Below are positions 16,856-28,600 of a stretch of 64,000 nucleotides of DNA, piece after piece (position 1 is the first letter of the stretch; every line of letters begins with the position of its first letter). Both the position numbers and the translations under genes were made by a program. Source of the stretch: an uncultured bacterium (GTDB taxonomy: Bacteria > Patescibacteriota > Gracilibacteria > Absconditabacterales > Absconditicoccaceae); assembly GCA_947168725.1 (NCBI GenBank), contig CAMVNA010000001.1, positions 1 through 64,000 on the forward strand, read 5' to 3'. A model generated the notes under the pieces. It ran no database searches. It saw only the letters and a program-made list of their open reading frames with translations, and was not told where the DNA came from.

Positions 16856-17113
16856 ATGCTTAAATTTTCAAAGAAAATACTTAAAAAAATTAGAAACTTT
16901 AGAAAAGATCATAAATCAAATCGGAATATTTTTTTCATTTTTTTAGCAATCGTAATGCTGTGGAAATGAATTCAAGATTTACTTACAATAATTTTATTTC
17001 CTAATCATCCAATCATAAGTTGTATAATCTGTATCACAATTGGGATTACAATACTACTTATAGATGACTGAAGGATAGATGAATTATCGGAGCCTGTAGA
17101 AAATAATAAATAA
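16856..17113 (+). CDS. Small membrane protein, tandem paralog 2
   Basis: ...IILFPNHPIISCIICITIGITILLIDDGRIDELSEPVENNK; similar to the preceding gene. Confidence 0.75.
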
Positions 17114-17147
17114 AAATCTGATTTTATATAAAAATATATAACAAAAA

Positions 17148-19802
17148 ATGAAACAAAAAGCTTATCAAATAGAATTTGCAGACTTGCTTAAAGAATTACA
17201 AGTTTCTAAAATCTGACTTTCTAGTAATGAAGCAAAAACTAGAAATGAAATGTACTGACCCAATGCAATTCAGTCTAAAGATAAAAATTCTGCCTTAAAA
17301 ATCCTTTTGGAACAGTTTACATCGCCTCTAGTAATAATTTTAATTATTGCTGCATTGATTTCAGGATTCTTAATTAAAGAGTATGTAGATGCTATCATAA
17401 TTTGAGCAGTAGTAGTATTGAATGCTTTGCTCGGTTTTTTCCAAGAATTTAAAGCCGATAAAGCGATTCAGTCATTGAAGAAAATGGCTGGATTGAAGTC
17501 TAAAGTTTTGAGAGATGGAGAAGAAGTTTTGGTTGAATCAAGCGAATTGACCATTTGAGATGTAATTTTACTTGAAGCTGGAGATAAGATTCCAGCCGAT
17601 GCGAGACTTTTCGAGGCTGTGAACTTGGAAGTGGAAGAAGCTATTTTGACATGAGAAAGTCTACCTGTAGAGAAACATATTGCTAAACTTGATGAAACTT
17701 CAGTTTTAGCTGATATGAAAAATATGGTATTTAGTGGAACTATGGTTACCAAATGACGTTGAAAAGCTGTAATTGCAGCAATTTGAATGGATACGGAAAT
17801 GTGAAAAATTGCATGAATGCTGGAAGATGCACCTGAAAAAACTACAACTTTGGAGAAAAAGCTGAATAATCTTTCAAAGATTTTGTGAATCGCTGCTGTA
17901 GTGATTTGTATAATCATTTTCATAGTTTATTGGCTAGTTTCTCATTTGGAATTTCAACAAGCTTTTTTGGCTGCCGTTGCTTTGGCTGTGGCTGCAATTC
18001 CTGAGTGATTACCTGCAGTTGTGACGATTTCTTTGTGATTGGGAGTAAAAAGATTTGTAAAGAAAAATGTATTAGTTAGGCGTTTGTCGTCTGTGGAAAC
18101 ACTTGGAAGTGTGAATATAATCTGTACGGATAAAACTGGAACATTGACTAAGAATGAAATGACTGTGACTAAATTATTTGTGAATTGAGAAATCGTAGAT
18201 ATAACTGGAAGATGATATTCAACTAAATGAGAATTTTCTGCTCCGATAGAATGACTATGTCCACTTTTGAGTATAGGAATGCTATGTAATACTGCTAAAT
18301 TACATAATAAAGAAGTAATTTGAGATCCAACTGAATGAGCATTACTTGTAAGTGCATATAAAGCATGAATGAAAGAAGAGGATTTTTTCAATGACTGGGA
18401 ATGGATTGATGAGATTCCATTTGATAGTGAAAGGAAGATGATGAGTGAAATTTTCACTAAAAAATCATCAAAAAAAAGCAGCAAAGAATCTCATATTACT
18501 AAACTACCGGAAACACTGATTTACACAAAATGAGCAATCGAATGATTACTGCCACTATGTGATACTATTTTGATTAATGGAGAAATTAAAGAATTAGATA
18601 AAGAATCTAAAAAGCAAATTCTTGATCAAGCTGCCACATTCTCTGAACAAGCACTCAGAGTTTTAGGATTTGCTTTTGGTGAATGAAAAGAAGAAAAAAA
18701 TCTGACTTTCGTATGACTTCAAGCGATGATTGATCCACCTCGTGAGGAAGTGAAAAATTCCATCACTACATGTAAAAATGCTTGAATTCGTGTGATTATG
18801 ATTACATGAGATAATAAAGTAACAGCGTGAGCTATTGCGAAAGAGCTAGGAATCGATTGAGATGTAATTACTGGAGCAGATTTTGAGAAGTCTAAAAATA
18901 AGGCAAAACTACTCGAAACTGTAGGAGTAATCGCCAGAGTAAACCCATCTGATAAACAAGAGATTGTGAATATTTTGAGGTGAAGATGAAATGTGGTAGC
19001 GATGACGTGAGATGGAGTAAACGATGCACCATCAATTAAAGCTGCAGATATTTGAGTATGAATGTGAATTACAGGAACTGATGTAACCAAAGAAGCTGCT
19101 GATATGATTCTGACTGATGATAATTTTAAATCGATTGTAAATGCAGTCGAAGAAGGAAGATGAATTTACGATAATATCCAAAAATTTGTAAACTATATGA
19201 TAGTTTCAAATATATGTGAAATTGCCATTCTATTCGTTGCAAGTTTAATTTGAGTTCCGATTCCTTTACTAGCAATACATTTGTTATGGTTGAATGTAAT
19301 TACTGATGGATTACCTGCAATTGCATTATGAATAGATCCAATCAATCCTAATGTAATGAATCGTAAACCTCGTAAACCTAGTCAATGACTTATTGATGGA
19401 AGAATGATATTAAATATAATTCTGCTTTCTAGTAGTGTAACAATCGGTTCTCTATTCTTATTCCTTAGACACTATAACGTGGATTTGGAGATGGCAAGAA
19501 GTGCAGTATTCCTATTTATGGCAGCAAGTGAATTAGTAAAAATTCAGATTATTCGTTCTCAATATGGACTCAGTTTCTTTAGTAATAAATGGTTAATCTG
19601 GGCATTATTATGAGCTTTTGGATTAGCATTCGGTATAGTTTATATTCCTGTGTTGAGCAATCTATTTGATTTACAGCCTCTAAGTGCCGAAATTTGGAAA
19701 GAAATGTGAATTATATTAGCTGTATTTGTTGGAATTTGAACTATTTTGTCTATATATATGAAAAAATCTAAATCTTTCCAAAAATGGGAAGATGGAGAAT
19801 AA
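17148..19802 (+). CDS. P-type cation-transporting ATPase (Ca2+-ATPase/PMA-like)
   Basis: 885 codons with UGA=Gly; [63 protein letters not shown]. Confidence 0.95.
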
Positions 19803-20549
19803 TTATTCTTTCAACTTTTTCAAAATATAATCTATATCAAAATCCTCTTTGATAGTTTCAGGATATATTTCTCGAAATTTTTCGATTGGAATATTTGAAT
19901 AATCAATCTGTAATAATTTTTTAATTTTATCTTCTGAAAATCTATATTTTATTACTTTTGCTGGCACTCATCCAGCGATTGCATATGGTGGAATATCTTT
20001 TGTGACAACTGCTCACGCCGCAATAACTGCTCATTGTCAGATATGTACTCATGACATTATTTTTGCTCAAGTTCAAATTCGTACATCATCATCTACTATT
20101 ATTGGTCACTTATTGTTATTTTCCAATCTCCATATTTCTTGCTGAGTCTCCCTAACACTTAAAACGTTTTGAATATCTTTTTTATCTTTATTATACAAAA
20201 AAGACCGATATCAAAAAGGGTAACTTGATAAATGACTTGTAGAATGATCCATTCAACAAATAAATTCTACTTCTGATGCAATAGAACAATAACTTCAAAT
20301 TTTTATGCATAAATTTTCAAATCATCATAATCTGACATCTATTGGTCAATAGGTGTAATTTCAAACTTTTATTTTTTTCATTGAATCGATTGATAAGCAA
20401 CACTTTAATTCTGTTAAATTATTTTGATTTAATTTTCTTCGTTTTGATTTATAATAACTTAAAAATATCGGAGCTCCTAACCCAGTTATACAATTCCAAA
20501 TAATAGTTTTAATTCATCATTTACTTCAAAACTTAACATTTTTTAACAT
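19803..20549 (-). CDS. Hexapeptide-repeat acyltransferase (CatB/Vat-like O-acetyltransferase)
   Basis: [57 protein letters not shown] with many TGA=Gly. Confidence 0.85.
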
Positions 20550-20570
20550 ATTAAAAAGTTTTTTGATTAT

Positions 20571-20740
20571 AAAAAGCACCCTAATTGTGGGTGCTGACAT
20601 AACCAAAAATAGGACACATTACGTATTTCTACAGATGATTAATCCACACAACTAGAGTGCTTCATATTTCTGTAAAAAACGTAATGCAAAAAAAACATTG
20701 TAATAGTCCTTTGACTATTTTAATTATGTCAGCAATTAGA
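20571..20740 (-). ncRNA. Candidate structured ncRNA with own terminator, 6S-like long imperfect hairpin
   Basis: TGCTGACATAA(20592)/TTATGTCAGCA(20724) outer stem, CATTACGTATTTCTACAG(20617)/CTGTAAAAAACGTAATG(20670) inner stem, then GCACCC-GGGTGC-TTTTT terminator on minus strand. Confidence 0.45.
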
Positions 20741-20777
20741 AAATACTAATTATATCAGTAATATCAAGAAAATTTTT

Positions 20778-20885
20778 TAACAACCCCTCAGCCTTCGGCA
20801 GCTCCCCTCACAGGGAGCAAAATTCTAAATAAAAAATTACCTCTCTGTTAAGAGAGGGGGACCACGAAGTGGTGGAGAGGTTGTC
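20778..20885. repeat. REP/MITE-like palindromic intergenic repeat
   Basis: CAACCCCTCAGCCTTCGGCAGCTCCCCTCACAGGGAGC...CTCTCTGTTAAGAGAGGGGGACCACGAAGTGGTGGAGAGGTTGT. Confidence 0.65.
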
Positions 20886-20893
20886 TAAAAATT

Positions 20894-21766
20894 TTATATT
20901 TTCTGAGTTCTCGCTCGATAAAAGAGATATTCCTGTGCTAATCATGCATAATTTCAAAACTTTTCATGAGCAAGTTTTCGAATCTGATTTTTATTAACTT
21001 TAGCTTCATCTGGATTATGAATATATAGTTCATTCATTATCCTCCTAACTCGCACGTCGATTGGGAAGACTTCCAATCTTTTCAAATTTGAAAACAAAAG
21101 GATACAATCCGCTACTTTTGGTCAAATTCAGCTAAGACTTAAAAGATAGTTTCTAACAGTCTGCGTGTCTTTTTTATATAATAAATTTAAATCAATTTTT
21201 CCATCAAGAATCATTCTAGCAGTTGTATAAACCCTCTCATCTCTAAATCATAATCAAAGTTTTCTATAGTCTGAAATACTCACATCTTTGAGCTGCTCAG
21301 CTGTTGGGAATGTGTAATAGTGTTGTCCATTTCGGTCAAGTTCTGTTCAATATTTTTGAGATAATCTCTCGATAATTCATTTAATTCTTGGAATATTATT
21401 ATTTGCAGAAATGATGAATGAAATAATAGTTTCTCGCAAATCTTGATTTAAAAGTCTGATTCAATGTCAATATTGGATACTTTCTTTCATATAATTATCT
21501 ACTTTTGAAAGCAGGGATTTTATTTTGTCGTAATCTCTATTTAGGTCGAAATATTGATTCACGATAGTTTGAATATCTCAGTCAATAATTCATGAAAAGA
21601 TTATTGAATCAAATTTCTTTTGAATATTTAGAATATTTTTTCAGAAAATTCATGTGTAACTTCAATCTGACTGCTCATTTCGACGAAAACATTGTCCACA
21701 ATCAAAGATGTGGTTTAATTCAAATGAGCCTAGATTTGAAAGTATATATTCTTGTTCTAGTTGCAT
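20894..21766 (-). CDS. 8-oxoguanine DNA glycosylase/AP lyase (OGG1-like)
   Basis: FDCGQCFRRNE, SANNNIPRIKGIIERLSQKYG, LLSLSGIGPKVADCILLFSNLKRLEVFPIDVRVRRIM. Confidence 0.9.
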
Positions 21767-21913
21767 TTAAAAGTAGGAAATAAATTTTATTTGAATGTAT
21801 GAGATTTACAAAGAAAATCAAATGAACTTTATCAGTAATAAATTTCTTCAAAAATTTGACAAACACACATTTTTGAATATAATGTAAACCATCTTTATTT
21901 TATATATTTAAAA

Positions 21914-23044
21914 ATGGTTGATAATTATGAAAATTTATCCCCAAGAGGAGAAGAATCGGAAAACCTTTCTAAGGAGGATGTTCCAAAAGTAAAATTCAAT
22001 GAAACTATGAATAATATTGATGAAAATGATATTTTCCATGATTCTTGACTAGATTTTTATACGGAAGATAAGTTAGAAAATCCTGATACTATTTTAAAAA
22101 ATTTCAAAAAAAATAATTGAAGTAAAGATGGTCTTGATAAACTGAAAAATGATAACGATGATTTACAAAAAATTATGGAAATTTTACCAATCAATGAAGA
22201 TGATAAACCTGATACAAAAAATGCGAAGATGAGGCTTATATATCTATTGAATCATGGACTTTTCAAATGATTTCAATTAGCAATAAACTCATTAAGCCAG
22301 TCTGGTGTTAATTGTTGTGCATGATCACCCTATTTAAGCAAAAAAAATAATACTTATAATAAATTATCAGATTATTTAAATCGGTATAAAAAAGAGAAAG
22401 ATGAAAAATTTTATCAATTAATAGATAATGTAAAAAACATAGATATTAACTTTGATAGTAGTTTGTTTAAGGGTTCTGAAACAGGAAAATTTTTAAGGAA
22501 TTCTGGCGTAAAAGATAACATAATGAGTGTCGTAAATTTAGCAAAATGATATTTCATTCAAAAAATTAAAGATGGACAAACTCCGAATAGAAATATAGAA
22601 ACTTTCAAAAATCAATTGGCATATATGTTGTCTACTCTAGAACATGAATGTAGTTATAAATATAATGCCAAGGCTGGTCAATATCTGGGATATTGACAAA
22701 TCAATGGAAAATACACAGATTTACGAACTTTATTTGCACAATGATCTGGTTTAAATTTATGAATAAAAGATAAATCTGGAAATGAAATCAAGTGAGAAGA
22801 CATAAGAATTACAAAGGATTCATTTACTGAAAAGAATTTTTCTACATTTGGTTTTGTGTACTGAATGATATATTGACATCTAAGCAATGGTGGAGACTTG
22901 GACAAGTATATCAATGATAAAAATGTTAATAATCCAGATTTTAGAGGGGCAAGAAAAATAGAAGCTGGAGCATATAGTCCTAAATATGGTAAAACTGCTA
23001 ATTTCTGGAAAAGAATAATGGATGACTCATCCAAAATCGATTAA
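21914..23044 (+). CDS. Hypothetical protein with C-terminal lysozyme/GH19-like region
   Basis: 377 codons; FKNQLAYMLSTLEHECSYKYNAKAGQYLGYGQINGKYTDLRTL...FRGARKIEAGAYSPKYGKTANFWKRIM resembles phage lysozyme/chitinase architecture. Confidence 0.45.
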
Positions 23045-23105
23045 ATAACATATCTCTTAAAAAATCCACCTAATACATTAATTTAGCAGAACGTTCTTTT
23101 TATAT

Positions 23106-23138
23106 AAAAATAGCCATCATAATGATGGCTATTTTTTA
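23106..23138. terminator. Rho-independent terminator
   Basis: AAATAGCCATCATAATGATGGCTATTTTTT. Confidence 0.8.
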
Positions 23139-23160
23139 TTTAAATAATACTAACTTACAC

Positions 23161-26100
23161 CTATTTTGCTTGAGATGTTCTATAAAACATTTCAAACGCT
23201 TCTCATCTTGTGATATTTCTGTATGGACTTCTAATATCATCAAGTAGTCAATGGTTATATGCTGCGTATAAATGTCATTTATACCAATTCTTTCCACTTG
23301 ATGCATTTTGATTTCACCACATCATTCTTGATACTATAACAGAAGCCTCTGCTACTGTAACTGGTGAATATGGGCGGAATTTTACTAATGCATCTACTCC
23401 ATTGGATTGATATCACATGTATCATAATTCACACGCCTTAATCACATAATTTCTCATCTCTCCGTTCAATTTTGACAAATCAGCAAATTGAGAACAGAAT
23501 TCTTGTTTACTTTCATCTGGAGTCTCTCATAAAACATTCGTAGCAAAGATTGATGATAATTTTGCCATCTCAGATCTAGTTAAAGGATCTCCAAGTCTAG
23601 CATCTGACGCATTACTATATTGTGTCAATCAGTTTTTGTATAACCATTCATGTGCAACATTTTGTGTACTATTTTCTACCTGTGTTTCAGTATCATTCTT
23701 CTGATTATTGTCAGCAGGTGTCGTTTCCTGTTCTGGCGTATTGTTTTGTTTTTCTTCATCTCATGCAGATCCATGATCTGAATTATCATGACTATGACCT
23801 CATCATCCACTATATCATCATCCATTTCATCATGATGGAGCAATAGCTTCCCACTTGGCTGTTATTATTAAATCACTTGCTGGCATTGTTGCTGGAACTG
23901 GTTTATCCCATCCTTTGAATGTGTATCATTCTCTGGTTGGATCTGATGGTGCCGAAATAGCTTCTCCATAATTTTTTGTAGATACTTCATCTGCTTCTCA
24001 ATTTCATTTTACAAATTTAAGTGTATACTGATTTATATTATATGTAGCCGTTCATGTTACATCATTTGCAGGCATTTTATCTGGCAATCATGTCCACTCT
24101 GCAAATGTATATCATTCTCTTGACGGTGCTGTTGGTAATACTATTTCTGCCTTTGGTGTACCGTAATCATAATCTGCTCATGATACTACTTCTCATTCCC
24201 GATCTACAAATGAAACATGATATTTGTTTATATTGTACATAGCCGTTCATGTTACATCATTTGCAGGCATTTTATCTGGCAATCATGTCCACTCTGCAAA
24301 TGTATATCATTCTCTTGACGGTGCTGTTGGTAATGCCATTTCTGCCTTTGGTGTGCCATAATCATAATCTGCTCATGATACTACTTCTCATTTTCGATCT
24401 ACAAATGCTATATGATATTGCTTTATATTGTATTCTGCTGTTCATGTTACATTCTCTGCTGGCATAGTTTCAGGAATTCATGCCCATCCACTAAATCCAT
24501 ATCATTCTCTTTCTGGTGCTGTTGGTAACACTATATCTGCTTTTGGTGTACCATAATTATAATCTGCTCATGATACTACTTCTCATTTTCGATCTACAAA
24601 TGCTATATGATATTGCTTTACTGTCCATTGAGTATATATCTCTGTATATTTTGTGATAGGTGGATTAAAGTCAAATTCTTCAGTCATTCCTTCATCTGCA
24701 TAGTATTCTAGTGTGTGTCCAGTTTCTCGTTCAATTTCATCTGAAGTTAATTCTGCTGCAACATTTCACTTTGCTATTCATGTAGCATATAATTCATCTC
24801 CATTTTCATCAATAAATTTAACTGTAATGTTAGTCGCATCTGTAAAATATCATTGCTGTCATTCTTTATCTATTCTAGCATATGTTGAATCGCTATATTC
24901 ACCACTAAACTTCGTTCAGTTTCCTCATACTAATTTATTATTATTTAAAAACATAGCAGCACTAGTATCAATTATGTTATCTGTCGAAAAATTATTAGAC
25001 ACATATATCGTTTCCAAATTGTTAGCATTATTAAACATTGCTTGCATATTTTCTACTTCACTGGTATCAAAACTTCTCAAATCTAATTCTTTCAATGTTT
25101 TACACTCATTGAACATTGACTGCATGGTTGTTACATTACTTGTATCAAAATTGCTTAAATCTAGAGTTTCTAAATTATATGCTTTATTAAACATACCACG
25201 CATATTTTCTACTTCACTGGTATTAAATTCACTTGTATTTATATTCTCTAAAACAGTAAATTGATGGAACATTCGACTTGAATCTGGATTCAGATATATT
25301 TCATCTGCTTCTGTATAATAGTATATCGTTTCATCATTGTCATCATACCATGCATATACTGGGTATTTTGAAAGTGGTACTGATATAATTCATGTAGTAT
25401 ATTCCGTAGTTAATTCACTCGCTTTCTCAAATTTTCTTATCGTACTATCTACAAAATCTTTGTTATATATATCACTTCTATTGTTTCATAAATTTTTTAA
25501 TGTTATGTTAAATACTGATCAAGGTAATAATATGGTTTTATCTGATGGTATATCCTCAGTAAAGTATCACAATTGCCCAGGTTTATCAATGCGTGCATAT
25601 GTATTATCATAAACTCACATTTGTAAAACTTTAGTTCAGTATCATCACTCTAATTGTGTAGCTCCAAAGAACATATTATCATAACTTGTCACGTCTTCTA
25701 CATCAAACAAATCAGATGCATATACTGTTTTCAACTTACTTGCTTGATAAAACATTTGTTCTACATCTTGAACACTGCTTGTATCAAAACTGCTTAAATC
25801 TAATTCTTCTAATGATTCACATCCTTCAAACATTGATGCAATGTTTGTTACATTTTCCGTATTGAAATTACTTAAATCTAAATTTTTTAATGATTTACAA
25901 TTATAAAACATTTTTTCCATTGACTCGACTTTACTTGTATCAAATCTACTCAAATCTAATTCTTCTAATGATTCACATCCCTCAAACATTGACACCATGT
26001 TTGTTACTTTTTCTGTTTTGAAATTACTTAAATCTAAATTTGATAAAGATTTCACACCTTTAAACATTCCTTCCATATTTGTCGTACTACTCGTATTGAA

Positions 26101-27222
26101 AAGATTTAAATCTAATTCTATTAGAGAACTTAATCATGAAAACATATAACTAGAATCTTCATTCGTATATATTACGTCAGAATCTGAATAATAATATAAT
26201 GTCCATTCGCGTTCTTCGACACCTTTATCTTCAAACCATAAATAAACCTTTTTATCTTCTACAACTCATGGCAGCGATACTTCCACTTCTTTTTCTAATG
26301 GATTATGTTCATGAGAATCCGCACGCTTAATTGCTTTAATCCCATAATGTTTTATTTCTGATCATTCTCATTCATTTTCTAGTTTTAATTTATTTATTTT
26401 TTCATTAAATTCAGGTCATGGGACTAGTATCGATTCATATATCGGATCTGTCTCCGGCTCTGATTTTTCAGTAAAGTATCATGGTTGTCATGGCTTATCA
26501 ATTTTTGCATAGTCTTTGTTGACTTTAGATGAATTATATTGTGTTCAGTTTCATCCAACTAAACTTGTAGCTCAATTAAACATTTGACTACTGCTTGTTA
26601 CCTTTGATGTACTAAATGAATCTGATGCATATATAGTCATGAGGTTACTACAGCCCAGAAACATGTTACTCATATCAGTTACTTCCTCTGTATTGAAGCT
26701 ACTCAAATCTAATGTTTCTAGTTTGCTACAACCATTAAACATTGATTTCATATTAGTAACTCAATTTGTAACAAATTTACTTAGATTTAAACCTGTCAAA
26801 CTACTACAATTAGTAAACATTCTGTCCATGATTTCTACATTGCTTGTATCAAACTGTGTCATATCTATTTCACTCAATTTATTAAATGATGAAAACATTT
26901 GAGTCAAATCTTTATTCAAGTAGATTGTATTTGCTTCTGTATAATAATATACTGTTTTATCATCTCAATCATATCGTGCATATACTGGGATTTCTCAAGA
27001 TGCCTCTATATGTATATAATCTTCAATCCCTGAAATGTCACCTGTACGTACAATTTTTTCAATATTTTCATATCATCAAGCCAAATCTCTTAATGTAGTT
27101 CTAAACGTAGATCATTTCATTAATGTTGTTGAGCTTTCTTCCTGTGCAAAACTCAATCACCCAATAAACATTGCTGACAATAAAACAAATACTGTCACGA
27201 TTGAATAAATCAGTTTTTTCAT
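23161..27222 (-). CDS. BspA-like (DUF285) repeat surface protein with InlB B-/Flg_new repeats and C-terminal S-layer-like domain
   Basis: 1354 codons with UGA=Gly; signal peptide; many NFDTSNVTTMQSMFNECKTLKELDL units; four ~65-aa QYHIAFVDRKGEVVSGADYDYGTPKA repeats; C-terminal HEWLYKNGLTQY...LTRSEMAKLSSIFA. Confidence 0.85.
23851..24625 (-). repeat. Four tandem ~195-bp in-gene repeats
   Basis: Near-identical units, e.g. 24054 and 24249 exactly 195 bp apart. Confidence 0.85.
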
Positions 27223-27402
27223 CTTTGTATCATATCATAATAAAATAAAATCTTACTATGTATTATATTCCGAAATAGAAAAATTTGCAAATTTTTGATT
27301 ACTTTCCAAATTTTATTTTACCATTTTCTATTTCTATAGTTTTTTATTCTTGTCTTTTTTTATTTTTTATTAAAATATAATAAACTGATTTTATATTTTC
27401 AA

Positions 27403-27434
27403 AAAAATCCCTAACCGTGGTCAGGGATTTTTGC
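27403..27434 (-). terminator. Rho-independent terminator of HU gene
   Basis: AAAAAATCCCTAACCGTGGTCAGGGATTTTT. Confidence 0.8.
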
Positions 27435-27452
27435 AAAGTATTTGGTTTATAA

Positions 27453-27728
27453 CTATTTAACCATAGCTTTGAATTCAGATCCAGCCTTGAAAGTAACAAC
27501 TTTCATTGCAGGGATTTTAATTTTTTGTGAAGGATTTTGAGGATTAACTCCTTCTCTTGCCTTTCTTTTAGAAGCTTTGAAAGTTCCGAATCCTTGAATT
27601 CTAACTTCACCTTCTTTTTTAACACCATTCATTACAGTGTCGATGAAAGCGTTTACTAATTCAGCAGCAAGTTTCTTAGAAACTCCTAATTCTTCTGCTA
27701 AGCTAGCGATTAATGCAGTTTTAGTCAT
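27453..27728 (-). CDS. HU-family DNA-binding protein
   Basis: MTKTALIASLAEELGVSKKLAAELVNAFIDTVMNGVKKEGEVRIQGFGTFKASKRKAREGVNPQNPSQKIKIPAMKVVTFKAGSEFKAMVK. Confidence 0.95.
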   Translation of the reverse strand: MTKTALIASLAEELGVSKKLAAELVNAFIDTVMNGVKKEGEVRIQGFGTFKASKRKAREGVNPQNPSQKIKIPAMKVVTFKAGSEFKAMVK

Positions 27729-28034
27729 TAGTACTAATAAGTATGAAATAAAAAGTACTTCGTACAGCTAGTATAATAGGATAATCTGCTAAAATTTCAA
27801 GCTTTTTGGTGTCTAAATTGGTTTAAAAGATGCCATTCTTTTTGTTTAAAGTTTATAGTTATTAACTAGTATTTCTTTATATATCAATGAAAGAACGCCG
27901 AATGTTTGTCTTGACTTTTACAAAAAATGGCAGAAGTGTTGGTTATAAATTACGACAATCTCTTTTTATTTATACAAGATTTTTATAAACAAAAAATCCT
28001 GAACGACGTCAGGATTTACATAATAAACATTACT

Positions 28035-28532
28035 TTATTCTAATTTTAGAGCATGTTTTGCTGCAAAAGCTTCTTGTACTTCTTGTAACTTAGTAAATTG
28101 TTGGTTTAGGGAGTTCTGAGTTTCATTTAAATCACTTACTATTCAGTTGTATTCCTCTCTATCTTCTTCTGTTATGTTGTCTATATTTCGATAACGGCTA
28201 GTTGCAGAAAATTTTTGAAGATAATCGATTTCCAACGCCAACAACTCAACTACAGCGTCTTTTAGGCTGCTATCTTTTTCATAATTTCACACTTGAGATG
28301 CCTTTACTTGAGAACCTTGACATATAGTTATACTATCTTGGATAGATTGTAAAATCGAGTCAACACTTACTTCATTTGTATTAAAATTTTTAAATAATTC
28401 TTGGTTAGAATCTGTACACTCTTTAACTATATCTACCAAAGAATCATTGTATTCTACAATATTCATAGATCATCCACATCATGAAAGAAACAATACTCAT
28501 AATAAAGATAAGAATCAAAAACTTTTTTTCAT
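28035..28532 (-). CDS. Lipoprotein, function unknown
   Basis: MKKSFGFLSLLGVLFLSGCGGS lipobox; lipobox glycine encoded by TGA. Confidence 0.75.
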
Positions 28533-28600
28533 AACATAATAATTAAACTATAAAGCTGATATCTAAATAATGATTTGTAGTTGCTTTTCAAGTTTTATGA

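Noticed and set aside
17468-19090. Long minus-strand ORFs (151, 176, 123 aa) opposite the P-type ATPase
   Set aside because: They arise because the sense strand is a coding frame with TGA codons; the sense product has all P-type ATPase motifs.
17148-19802. UGA=Trp (code 4) as the reassignment
   Set aside because: TGA falls at universally conserved glycines (TGDGVND, Walker A, FAGSGTT) and TGG is used for Trp.
23851-24625. CRISPR-like array from regularly spaced repeats
   Set aside because: Repeats are contiguous 195-bp coding units with no spacers; no cas genes in the window.
24054-26902. Plus-strand ORFs with repeats opposite the BspA-like gene
   Set aside because: Antisense shadows of the repeated coding sequence; the minus frame is continuous and matches known repeat families.
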